Assembly: GCF_014837165.1 (NCBI RefSeq)
Contig: NZ_JACSPM010000001.1
Span: 638,294 to 702,293 of the forward strand
DNA from: Microbacterium gallinarum
GTDB lineage: Bacteria; Actinomycetota; Actinomycetes; Actinomycetales; Microbacteriaceae
Length of the DNA stretch: 64,000 nt
Direction of reading: 5' to 3'
Within the stretch, counting starts at the first letter, position 1. Each line of letters begins with the position of its first letter. Of this stretch, positions 54,947-62,644 are shown in pieces. The notes under the pieces were generated by a model, which was not told the DNA's origin, did not search any database, and worked only from the letters and a program-made list of their open reading frames with translations. The position numbers and the translations under genes were made by a program.

Positions 54947-57900
54947 TCAGCCGCAGGAGGCTGCCGGGTAGGCCGCGTCCACGGTGGCGGTGTCTCCACC
55001 GGCCGTCGTGGCCGTGACCTGCGCCTCGCCCGCCGCGATGCCGATGGCGCGGGTGGTGAATGCCTGGCTCACCGACTTGCCGGGCTGCACCGTGACGCCC
55101 TTCTTCGTGCCGTACGCCGAGGTCAGCTGAAGCGTGAGCGGCTCGTCGTCGGCGTTCGTGGCGGTGACCACGAGGCTGATCTTGCCGGCGATGCATCGCG
55201 TCGTCGCCGTCGCGGTGATGGCCGGACCGGTCGGGATCCCGTCACCCACGGTGAGGGTGAGCGTGGTCGACGTGGTGCCCGCGGTGCTCACATACGACGG
55301 AAGCACGAGGTCACCTCGGATCGTGTACACGCCCGGTCGTTCGACCACCGACTCGTCGAAGTCCCACTCGACCCCGATCGCGCGGTTGTCGCGAGAGCCG
55401 TCGTTGTACGACACCTCGACCCGCTCCGGGAGCACCGGCAGCTCGCCGACCTCGACGGTCTGCTCGAACTGCTCCGCACCCTGGATCGAGATGCCGCCCT
55501 GCGAGTTCTCCGGCCGCACGTAGATCTGCGCCTGGGCGATCAGCCCATTGGCACTGTTCGTGCCGTACACCACGAACGGCTCCACGTTGGTCTCGGCCAC
55601 CTGCTCGGCCGTGATCGGCTGCCATGTGAACGGCACCGACCCGCGGTGACCGCTCGCGTAGACGACATCCAGTTGCTCGGGCAGCTCGGGGATCTCGCCC
55701 ACCACGGTGCGGATGATGACGGGCGCGTCGACCGACGAGGCGGTCTCGCCGTTCACCCGCCACCGCAGCACGCCCGTGCCTGCGCCGGAACCCTGCACGC
55801 CCGTGATCCGGATGCGCAGCTGGCTCGCCTCGATCGGCTCGAAGTCGAGTCGGTTGTAGGCGTTGCGCGTGAGCGCGCCGGCGTAGGTCGACGACCCGGT
55901 CAGGGTGACCGGCGTCCACGTGGTGCCGTCGTCGGAGTGCTCGAACACGTACGTGTCAGGCCGCGGCATCCGGGTTCCGCCGTTGTCGTCGTACCAGTAG
56001 ATCTCCGTCGACTGCAGACGGACCTCGGACGGCCACTGATAGCGGATCCACGCCGCGGTAGCCGGCGACGTGCCGTTCAGCGGCTGACCCCAGTTGCCCC
56101 ACCCGTTGCCCGCACCCGGCGAGGAGCTCGCCGGAGTCGTGGCCTCGTTCACACGCAGGTGGTTCTCCCACGACGACGTGCCGCTGGTGGTGATGGTCGC
56201 CACAGCGCCGAACTCGGCCGACGTGGCCTTCTCGCGCAGCTCCACCTCCACGTCGCGCTGCGTCGTCAGCTGTCCGTCCGTGGCCGTGAGGCGGAAGACG
56301 TAGACGCCTGCCTCGGTGCCCGTGACGGTGGTGGTGAGGCTCGTCGGGCTGCTGAAGATGACCCCTGCTCCGGCCGGCGCCGAGACCGTCGACCATCCGA
56401 CCGTGAGCGTGCCGTCCTCGGGGATGCCGTCGTCCGTCGCGGTGCCGGTGAGGGTCGTCGACAGGTTGCCGTCGCGTGAGCGGTCCGCCGCGGCCGAGAC
56501 GACGGGGGCGTCGTTGACCACCGCGGGCACGTCGCGCCCAGAGTCGAACACCTGGATCTCGGAGATCGCGGTGTACTTCGTGGGCGTGTTGACGAACGCG
56601 ACCCGCACCTTGCTGGCCGTCACCGGCTCGAACAGCGCCTCGTTGAACTTCGGCTGCACGATCTTGGGCGACTTGAAGGTCTCGGGGATGGTCTCCCATT
56701 CACCCGATCCGTTCTGCACCTGCACCGAGTACCGCTGCGGCTGGCTGTAGCCGCCCGCCTGCCGGTCGCTCACGAACCAGATCTTGACGTTGTCGAACTG
56801 CTTCGGGGCTCCGAAGTCGAGCTCCACGTAGCCGTTCGCGTCCGTCGTGCCGTAGTTGCCCCAGTAGGGCTCGTTGGTCGTGAGACCGTCCGACACCGCG
56901 TCGAGCGACACGGGCCGCTCGGTCTCGCTGATCGCACCCGGCGTGTAGTTCATCGAGCTCGTCGAGTATCCCGGCGTGTGGAAATTGCGCCACGGCGTCG
57001 GGCGCGCTCCGGACTGCGTGAACGACGACGACAGGGTCGCGTCGGCCGCGAGGTTGGAGGCGTCCTCCTCGAGGTCGATGCCGGCCGTCTTGAGGTACTC
57101 GACGACGCGCTCGTCCTCGATGGGAGTCCCGGCAGCAGTCGGCAGGTCGGCGCCCGCGTCGGAGACGACCTCGACGGTCAGCCCCTCGTCGGACTCCACG
57201 ACCTCGTTGGACGCGGGGTCGTAGACGAACCGGCCGAGAGCATCGGCGGCAGCCTTGCGCTCACCGTCGATGAACAGGCTGTAGCCCTCGCCGAGACCGT
57301 AGTGCGAGCCGTCTTCGTCCCACACGATCGTCAGGTCGTGCCCGTGGTAGCGCAGGTTGTTGACCATGAAGTGGTCGTAGCCCAGATCGATCGGCCAGAG
57401 CTCCACCTTGTCGTCGGACCGCGGCTGGATGCCGCCCATGTCCTCGACATAGATGTAGTTCATGTTGCCGAGCATCACGTGGTTGGGGTTGTTGCGGTTG
57501 TACGTCTTCGCCGTCGCGTTCCAGTTGGAGTAGTACTCCGCCTGGTTCGCCACCCGCGCATCGCCGCCGGGGTAGATGCTCCATGCCATCCAGTCGAGCA
57601 GGCGGGCAGCGTACTCGGGGGTGATGTACTTGCCCTCCGGGTCGTAGTGGCGCAGCGCCTCTCGCACGGCCCGGTACTGCACCGTGAAGTTGATGTTGGA
57701 GAAGTTGTTCGACCCGCCGATCCCGAACTTGGCGCGGTCGTACTGGTTCGCCGTGTAGAAGGGGAAGATCGGGAAGTTGTCGCCGTAGCGGAGGAACCGC
57801 AGGCCGTCGACATAGGTCTCGGCGTCCTCGGTCGGGATCAGGCCCTCGGCGTAGATGTCGAACAGGTTCGACTCCTTCGCCGGGATCAGATCACGTTCAG

Positions 57901-59665
57901 CCTCGGACAGCGGGTTGGTTCCGCTGCCGGAGGAGGCAGCCGACTGCGCCCCGTGCGACGTGCCCGCGAGGAACGACCGCATCTCGGTGCTCCACAGCCG
58001 TCCGAGGATGGCGTCGCGGATGTCGTCCGCGGTGTCGCCCATCTCGGTGACCTTCTGCTCGTCGGCGCCGGCGATGTCGTAGAGCTGGCGCGCCGCGTCG
58101 AACGCACCCCACACGTAGGCGGACTCGGGGCGCTCGATAGTGCGGGCACCGGGCGCGGACGCGTTCACCCGCGGGTAGCCGAACGTGATCGCATCGGAGT
58201 CGTTGCCGGGCATGTAGTTCGTGTCGTAGGCGATGAGCAGATCGTCGTTGCCGTCGTAGTGCTCCAGCTGGCCCACGCCGTCGCCCTCGAAGTAGCGGGC
58301 GAAACGCTCGGCGACATCGGCGCCGCCGCCGTGCACGTTGTAGGCCTCGAGCCCTGCCGTGCCGATGTACTGCGAGTAGTGGTTGTTCCAGCTCGTGTGC
58401 CCGGGGCTGTCCAGGAACGCCGATGAGCCCGAGAGCTCGCCGACGTTGAGGATCTGGCCGTACGGGAGGTACGGGGTGCGGATCCACTTGGTGTCCTGGA
58501 GGTGCATCGGCTGCGTCAGCACGACGGAGTTCTGGTACAGATTCACCCCCTCGATGGTGGTGGGGTACTGGTACACGTACCCGGCCTCGTTGGTGTCGAG
58601 CACGTTGTAGCGCTCGCCCCACCAGCGGTAGACGATGGCCTTCTCGATCGCGTCGCTGGGGACGTCGATGTAGGGGATGTCCTCGGCCCAGCGGCGGTTG
58701 AACTCCGTCACGCCGGCCGCGAACGCCTCGGCGGGCGCGAGCTCCGCATACTGCTCAAGCTCTTCGCGTCCGGCGGGCATGCCGTCGCTGTAGAGGGCGC
58801 CGACGACCGAGACGTCGACCGATCCGCCCGCGGGGACGGTGATCTCGCGGTCGAGGTTGGCGCCGGAGCGCGTGAAGCCGTCCGCCTTCAGGCCGATCCG
58901 AACCGTGGACCAGGGCGTGTCGACGAGTCCGTTGTTCGCGCCGCTCGTGAGCGTGCGCGTGCCGACGAGCTCGTCGCCCGCCTCGCCCGCGCCGGTCGCC
59001 AGCGGCGAGGCCGCGCGAACGGTGAACGTGCGTGCCTCGGCGCCCGGGTTCGAGAACGTGATGACCGTGACCGCGGCGTTCTCGTGCGTGATGAACTTCC
59101 GCTGGTCGGCGACGACACCCGTGGTGCCGATCGTGAAGCGCGACTTCGCGTGGCTCGGCGCGTTGAACCGCTGGGCGCCGACCTCCGCGACCGTCTGCCC
59201 GGGAACGGCGACGGTGTAGAAGTTGCCGAGGTTGTTCGGGCCGCCGGCGAACGCCGATCCCGCGAAGCCCATGACGCCCCAGTTGCTTCCGCCGCGCATG
59301 TACAGCGAGCGGCCGCGCGTCTGCAGCACGGTGTTGTTCGCCGTTCCCGACACCCCGAGGACGCGGTCCAGGTAGAAGTCGGTGCCGCCGGCGGCGAGGT
59401 CCTTGTCGAAGATGCGGCCGTGCATGCTGCCGGCCGTCCAGTCGACGCCGGGAGCCAGCTTCTGCGCGACCTCGTCGACGTTCAGGTACGTCGGGTCGCC
59501 GATGTCCATCGAGTCGGTCTGACCGTTCGTGTACACCCCGACGTCCGACTCGTTGCCGGGGATGACGTCCGCCGAAGCAGCCGTCGGCGCCAGCGCCATC
59601 GTCGTGACCGTGAGGGCGCATATCGCCGCTCCGGCTACGGATCTTCTCCAGTTCACAGGCGACAT
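54947..59665 (-). CDS. very large secreted (alpha/alpha)6-barrel glycoside hydrolase, GH121-like candidate, with discoidin domains and C-terminal Cys domain
   Basis: A 1572-residue exported protein. It has a signal peptide (about 1-33) and a beta-rich N-terminal domain (about 40-330). A helical barrel follows (about 330-820), with YRWWGERYNVLDTNEAG, SWNNHYSQYIGTAGL, WGAFDAARQLYDIAGAD and LDWMAWSIYPGGDARVANQ, rich in Trp and acidic residues as in GH-L/GH-M type hydrolases. A discoidin domain (about 860-1040), an Ig domain, a second discoidin domain (about 1150-1310), two Big_4-like domains and the shared Cys domain (RCIAGK at about 1490) complete it. Next to GH127, it recalls the HypBA2 (GH121 beta-L-arabinobiosidase) pairing of Bifidobacterium. 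The GH family is an inference. GGAGAGG precedes the start. Confidence 0.72.
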   Translation of the reverse strand: MSPVNWRRSVAGAAICALTVTTMALAPTAASADVIPGNESDVGVYTNGQTDSMDIGDPTYLNVDEVAQKLAPGVDWTAGSMHGRIFDKDLAAGGTDFYLDRVLGVSGTANNTVLQTRGRSLYMRGGSNWGVMGFAGSAFAGGPNNLGNFYTVAVPGQTVAEVGAQRFNAPSHAKSRFTIGTTGVVADQRKFITHENAAVTVITFSNPGAEARTFTVRAASPLATGAGEAGDELVGTRTLTSGANNGLVDTPWSTVRIGLKADGFTRSGANLDREITVPAGGSVDVSVVGALYSDGMPAGREELEQYAELAPAEAFAAGVTEFNRRWAEDIPYIDVPSDAIEKAIVYRWWGERYNVLDTNEAGYVYQYPTTIEGVNLYQNSVVLTQPMHLQDTKWIRTPYLPYGQILNVGELSGSSAFLDSPGHTSWNNHYSQYIGTAGLEAYNVHGGGADVAERFARYFEGDGVGQLEHYDGNDDLLIAYDTNYMPGNDSDAITFGYPRVNASAPGARTIERPESAYVWGAFDAARQLYDIAGADEQKVTEMGDTADDIRDAILGRLWSTEMRSFLAGTSHGAQSAASSGSGTNPLSEAERDLIPAKESNLFDIYAEGLIPTEDAETYVDGLRFLRYGDNFPIFPFYTANQYDRAKFGIGGSNNFSNINFTVQYRAVREALRHYDPEGKYITPEYAARLLDWMAWSIYPGGDARVANQAEYYSNWNATAKTYNRNNPNHVMLGNMNYIYVEDMGGIQPRSDDKVELWPIDLGYDHFMVNNLRYHGHDLTIVWDEDGSHYGLGEGYSLFIDGERKAAADALGRFVYDPASNEVVESDEGLTVEVVSDAGADLPTAAGTPIEDERVVEYLKTAGIDLEEDASNLAADATLSSSFTQSGARPTPWRNFHTPGYSTSSMNYTPGAISETERPVSLDAVSDGLTTNEPYWGNYGTTDANGYVELDFGAPKQFDNVKIWFVSDRQAGGYSQPQRYSVQVQNGSGEWETIPETFKSPKIVQPKFNEALFEPVTASKVRVAFVNTPTKYTAISEIQVFDSGRDVPAVVNDAPVVSAAADRSRDGNLSTTLTGTATDDGIPEDGTLTVGWSTVSAPAGAGVIFSSPTSLTTTVTGTEAGVYVFRLTATDGQLTTQRDVEVELREKATSAEFGAVATITTSGTSSWENHLRVNEATTPASSSPGAGNGWGNWGQPLNGTSPATAAWIRYQWPSEVRLQSTEIYWYDDNGGTRMPRPDTYVFEHSDDGTTWTPVTLTGSSTYAGALTRNAYNRLDFEPIEASQLRIRITGVQGSGAGTGVLRWRVNGETASSVDAPVIIRTVVGEIPELPEQLDVVYASGHRGSVPFTWQPITAEQVAETNVEPFVVYGTNSANGLIAQAQIYVRPENSQGGISIQGAEQFEQTVEVGELPVLPERVEVSYNDGSRDNRAIGVEWDFDESVVERPGVYTIRGDLVLPSYVSTAGTTSTTLTLTVGDGIPTGPAITATATTRCIAGKISLVVTATNADDEPLTLQLTSAYGTKKGVTVQPGKSVSQAFTTRAIGIAAGEAQVTATTAGGDTATVDAAYPAASCG

Positions 59666-59780
59666 CGCCCATCCTCTCCATTGGGGAACCAGGTGACTCG
59701 GCAGGTCGCACCAGGACGGGATGCCGCGTTTCCGCGAGTCGGGCCACAGTTAATCAGCCGTCGTGCAATTCCGCAATCCT

Positions 59781-59797
59781 TTTCGATGATTTCGAAA
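59781..59797. promoter_or_regulatory. palindromic site between two divergent genes
   Basis: TTTCGATGATTTCGAAA reads as TTTCG-N7-CGAAA. It shares TTTCG-N2-GATTTCGA with 62550-62566, next to the second LacI gene. It lies between the large hydrolase (start 59665) and the dehydrogenase (start 59835), so it may regulate either. Confidence 0.4.
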
Positions 59798-59834
59798 CGA
59801 GCCCGACGACCGCGAGGACTGCAATGCTGGACAC

Positions 59835-60683
59835 ATGCGCATCGCTCTCACCGGCTCGACCGGCAAGCTCGGAACCGTCGTCGCCCGCGAACTCCGCGAA
59901 GCCGGATACGACGTCATCGGCATGGATCTCGTCGGTACGCGGGGTCCGTCGTTCGTCCAGGTCGACCTCACCGACTACGGCCAGGTGATCGACGCGTTCG
60001 GCGGAGTGGGCGACCGCCACGACGGCATCGACGCCGTCGTTCACCTCGGCGCCATTCCGGCTCCCGGCATCCGCTCCGACATCGCCACCTTCCACAACAA
60101 CATGGCGGCGACGTTCAACGTGTTCTGGGCAGCCGTGCGCCTCGGCATCCGTCGCATCGTCTACGCCTCCAGCGAGACCGTGCAGGGGCTCCCCTTCGAT
60201 GCACCGCCGCCCTACATCCCGGTCGACGAGGCGTACCCGCCGCGTCCCGAGTCGGTGTACTCGCTCGTCAAGACCCTCGAGGAGCAGCTCGCGGTGGAGC
60301 TCGTCCGGTGGCACCCCGACCTCTCGATCACGGCGCTGCGGTTCTCGAACGTGATGGTGCCCGAGGACTACGCCGAGTTCCCCTCGTTCGACTCCGACGC
60401 ACTCCTGCGCAAGTGGAACCTGTGGGGCTACATCGACGCGCGAGACGGCGCGCAGGCGGTGCAGCGCGCGCTCGAGGTCGCTCCGGCCGGCTTCGACCAG
60501 TTCATCATCGCCGCGGCCGACACGGTCATGTCGCGGCCCAACGCCGAGCTCATCGCCGAGGTCTTCCCCGGCGTCGAGGTGACCGGCGACGTCGGCGAGC
60601 ATGACACCCTCCTGTCGATCGCGAAGGCCAGGCGCCTGCTCGGCTACGACCCGCGGCACTCCTGGCGCGACCACGTCGGCTGA
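59835..60683 (+). CDS. NAD(P)-dependent epimerase/dehydratase family protein (extended/atypical SDR)
   Basis: A 282-residue cytoplasmic protein with an N-terminal Rossmann motif TGSTGKLG, acidic cofactor residue after MDLVG, AVVHLGAIPAPG, a catalytic Ser region YASSETVQG, and the active-site YxxxK in SVYSLVKTLEEQ. The sequence resembles uronate dehydrogenase-like or nucleoside-sugar epimerase-like SDRs. The substrate is unknown but is plausibly a sugar or sugar acid given the neighbours. It diverges from the large hydrolase gene. Confidence 0.85.
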   Translation: MRIALTGSTGKLGTVVARELREAGYDVIGMDLVGTRGPSFVQVDLTDYGQVIDAFGGVGDRHDGIDAVVHLGAIPAPGIRSDIATFHNNMAATFNVFWAAVRLGIRRIVYASSETVQGLPFDAPPPYIPVDEAYPPRPESVYSLVKTLEEQLAVELVRWHPDLSITALRFSNVMVPEDYAEFPSFDSDALLRKWNLWGYIDARDGAQAVQRALEVAPAGFDQFIIAAADTVMSRPNAELIAEVFPGVEVTGDVGEHDTLLSIAKARRLLGYDPRHSWRDHVG

Positions 60684-60761
60684 CGCCGCGACGCCTCGGA
60701 GCCTTCCCGGTCCGTCCGCTCCGCTGCCGTCGTAGGCTCGAAAGGCGACTCGGAGGTGCCG

Positions 60762-61325
60762 ATGACCGAAGATCCCCGGGTGGCCGCCGCCCGCTATCGC
60801 CAGGAGCGACAGTCGGAGGACGCGGACGCCGCCGCCCAGCCCGATGAGGGGCGCGCGTCCGCGGCGCGTGCCGTCGATCGGGCCGCCTACGTCGAGACCG
60901 CGCTGCAGCAGGCGATCCGCCGGGGCGACTTCGACGACCTCCCCGGCGCGGGCAAGCCGATCCCCGGCCTGGGCGAGAGCCACGATCCGGATTGGTGGAT
61001 CCGCCGCAAGATCGAGTCCGAGCAGCTCAGCGGGCTCGGGCCGCCGGCGCTCATGCTGCGCGTGGAGGACGCGGAGCTCGAGGAGCGCCTCGACCTGTTG
61101 CGGAGCGAGTCCGAGGTGCGCGAAGCCGTCGAGGATTTCAATCGCCGCGTCGTCGAGGCGCGCCGGCAGCTGCTCGGCGGCCCGCCGGTGGTGACCTCGA
61201 CGCGAGAGGTCGACGACGAAGTGGCGGCCTGGAACGCGCGACGCGCGACGAGGGTGGAGGAGACGGATGCCGCGTCCCCGCCGCCCGTGACCCGCCGGCG
61301 CCGCTGGCGCCTGCGGGGCCGCTGA
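60762..61325 (+). CDS. DUF1992 domain protein (DnaJC28-like conserved domain)
   Basis: A 187-residue protein. The DUF1992 core is YVETALQQAIRRGDFDDLPG then GAGKPIPGLGESHDPDWWIRR, followed by helical repeats (EERLDLLRSESEVREAVEDF) and a basic C-terminal tail (RRRRWRLRGR). Its biochemical function is unknown. GGAGG six bases before the ATG at 60762 supports that start over the GTG at 60756. Confidence 0.85.
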   Translation: MTEDPRVAAARYRQERQSEDADAAAQPDEGRASAARAVDRAAYVETALQQAIRRGDFDDLPGAGKPIPGLGESHDPDWWIRRKIESEQLSGLGPPALMLRVEDAELEERLDLLRSESEVREAVEDFNRRVVEARRQLLGGPPVVTSTREVDDEVAAWNARRATRVEETDAASPPPVTRRRRWRLRGR

Positions 61326-61358
61326 CGCGGCAGGCGCTCTTCCCCTCGACGACGCAAC

Positions 61359-61426
61359 ATCGGAGATCTCGCGCGGCACGCCGGTCGATGCCCGCCCCCG
61401 CCGGCGTGTCGGCCGAAGTCTCCGAT
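61359..61426. repeat. imperfect palindromic intergenic element
   Basis: ATCGGAGA (61359-61366) and TCTCCGAT (61419-61426) are exact inverted arms. GGCACGCCGG inside pairs with CCGGCGTGTC, with one mismatch. It fills the gap between convergent genes and may act as a terminator or be another dispersed repeat. It is unrelated in sequence to the 69-bp element. Confidence 0.5.
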
Positions 61427-61443
61427 TCTGTGCGCCCGGGCGC

Positions 61444-62469
61444 TCAGCGGCGCGGGATGGTCGAGCCGCGGATGACCAGGCGCACAGGCGAGTGGTGCTC
61501 GCCGCTGCCGATGTCGACGCCGTCGATCGCGTCGAACACGCGCTGCGCCGCCTGTCGTCCGAGCATCTGCAGGTTCGCGTCGATGCTCGTGAGCTCAGGC
61601 CGGGAGTTCGTCGACAGCACTTCCCAGTTGTCGTAGCCGATGACCGCGAGGTCGTCGGGCACCCGGCGGCCGAGGTCGCGCGCCGTGTCGAGCACGCCGC
61701 GCGCGATCTGGTCCGAGCCGCAGAAGATCGCGTCGACGTCGGGGTGACGCTCGAGCAGCATGGCCGCGGCATCCCTCCCCCAGTGCTCGGTCCACTCCGA
61801 GAACATCGGCTCGCCCACGAGCGACAGCCCGGCGGCCTCGAGACCTGCGCGGGCGCCGGCCAGTCGATCCTGCGCGGCGGCGTAGGCCGGGTCGCCCGTG
61901 ATGTGGGCGATGCGGGAGCGACCGCACGCGAGGAGGTGCTCGACGGCGAGCCTGCCGCCGGAGTAGTTGTCGGGAGTGAGGGAGAGGTCGCGCGGATCGT
62001 CGGACGGCGCGTAGGCGTAGACCACCGGGACCGGCAGTTCCTGGCCGAGCGACGGCCGAGGGTCGGTCTGCCGGCCGACGACGATGATGCCGTCGACCCG
62101 GCGACTGAGCAGAGCCTTCAGATGGTGCTGCTCGCGGATCGCGTCGCCGCGGGCGTCGCAGAGGAAGACATTGATCTGCCCCGCACCGAAAGCGTCTTCG
62201 GCACCCATCAGGATCGGGATCATGAAGCGGCCCTCGAGGTCGCTCGTGAGAAGTCCGACGGTGCCGGTGCGTCCTGCGAGGAGGCCCTTCGCCATGGCGT
62301 TCGGGGTGAAGGCGAGCTCATCGGCCGCACGCAGCACGCGCTGCCGCGTGGCGACGGCGACATCGTCGCGGTTGTTCAGCGCTTTCGAGGCCGTGGCGAC
62401 GGAGACTCCCGCACGCTTGGCCACGTCACTGAGGGTCGCGGCGCGCGACCCGGTGTCACTCGTTGTCAC
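61444..62469 (-). CDS. LacI family transcriptional regulator, second copy
   Basis: A 341-residue repressor. The helix-turn-helix and hinge helix are in TLSDVAKRAGVSVATASKAL and VATRQRVLRAADELAFTPNA. The effector-binding core has VGLLTSDLEGRFMIPIL, IFCGSDQIARGVLDTAR and AVIGYDNWEVLSTNSRPELT. GTG at 62469 with AAGGAGG upstream is the likely start; the longer frame to 62754 overlaps the divergent gene. It diverges from a sugar-binding protein gene and probably controls it through the CGAAA-N4-TTTCG site at 62541 (inference). Confidence 0.9.
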   Translation of the reverse strand: MTTSDTGSRAATLSDVAKRAGVSVATASKALNNRDDVAVATRQRVLRAADELAFTPNAMAKGLLAGRTGTVGLLTSDLEGRFMIPILMGAEDAFGAGQINVFLCDARGDAIREQHHLKALLSRRVDGIIVVGRQTDPRPSLGQELPVPVVYAYAPSDDPRDLSLTPDNYSGGRLAVEHLLACGRSRIAHITGDPAYAAAQDRLAGARAGLEAAGLSLVGEPMFSEWTEHWGRDAAAMLLERHPDVDAIFCGSDQIARGVLDTARDLGRRVPDDLAVIGYDNWEVLSTNSRPELTSIDANLQMLGRQAAQRVFDAIDGVDIGSGEHHSPVRLVIRGSTIPRR

Positions 62470-62508
62470 GTCGACCTCCTTCTGCGGAAAGGTTATCGGA
62501 GGGGGTAC

Positions 62509-62538
62509 TTGACCCTCCGACAGAACACACGATAGCGT
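62509..62538 (+). promoter_or_regulatory. predicted promoter for the binding-protein gene
   Basis: TTGACC (62509-62514), 18 bp, TAGCGT (62533-62538). The -10 box is the same as in the 46143-46172 promoter. Confidence 0.5.
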
Positions 62539-62540
62539 GC

Positions 62541-62554
62541 CGAAAGGGATTTCG
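62541..62554 (+). promoter_or_regulatory. operator-like palindrome (family B)
   Basis: CGAAAGGGATTTCG lies 2 bp after the predicted -10 box, where repressor binding would block initiation. It is followed by a related stretch, TTTCGTAGATTTCGATC (62550-62566). Confidence 0.6.
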
Positions 62555-62644
62555 TAGATTTCGATCTTCATTCCCCACCAACGCAGCGGTGCCGGCCCGG
62601 GGTCGGCGTCATCCGCTCGAAGAAGAGCTAAAGGAGACAGTTGC

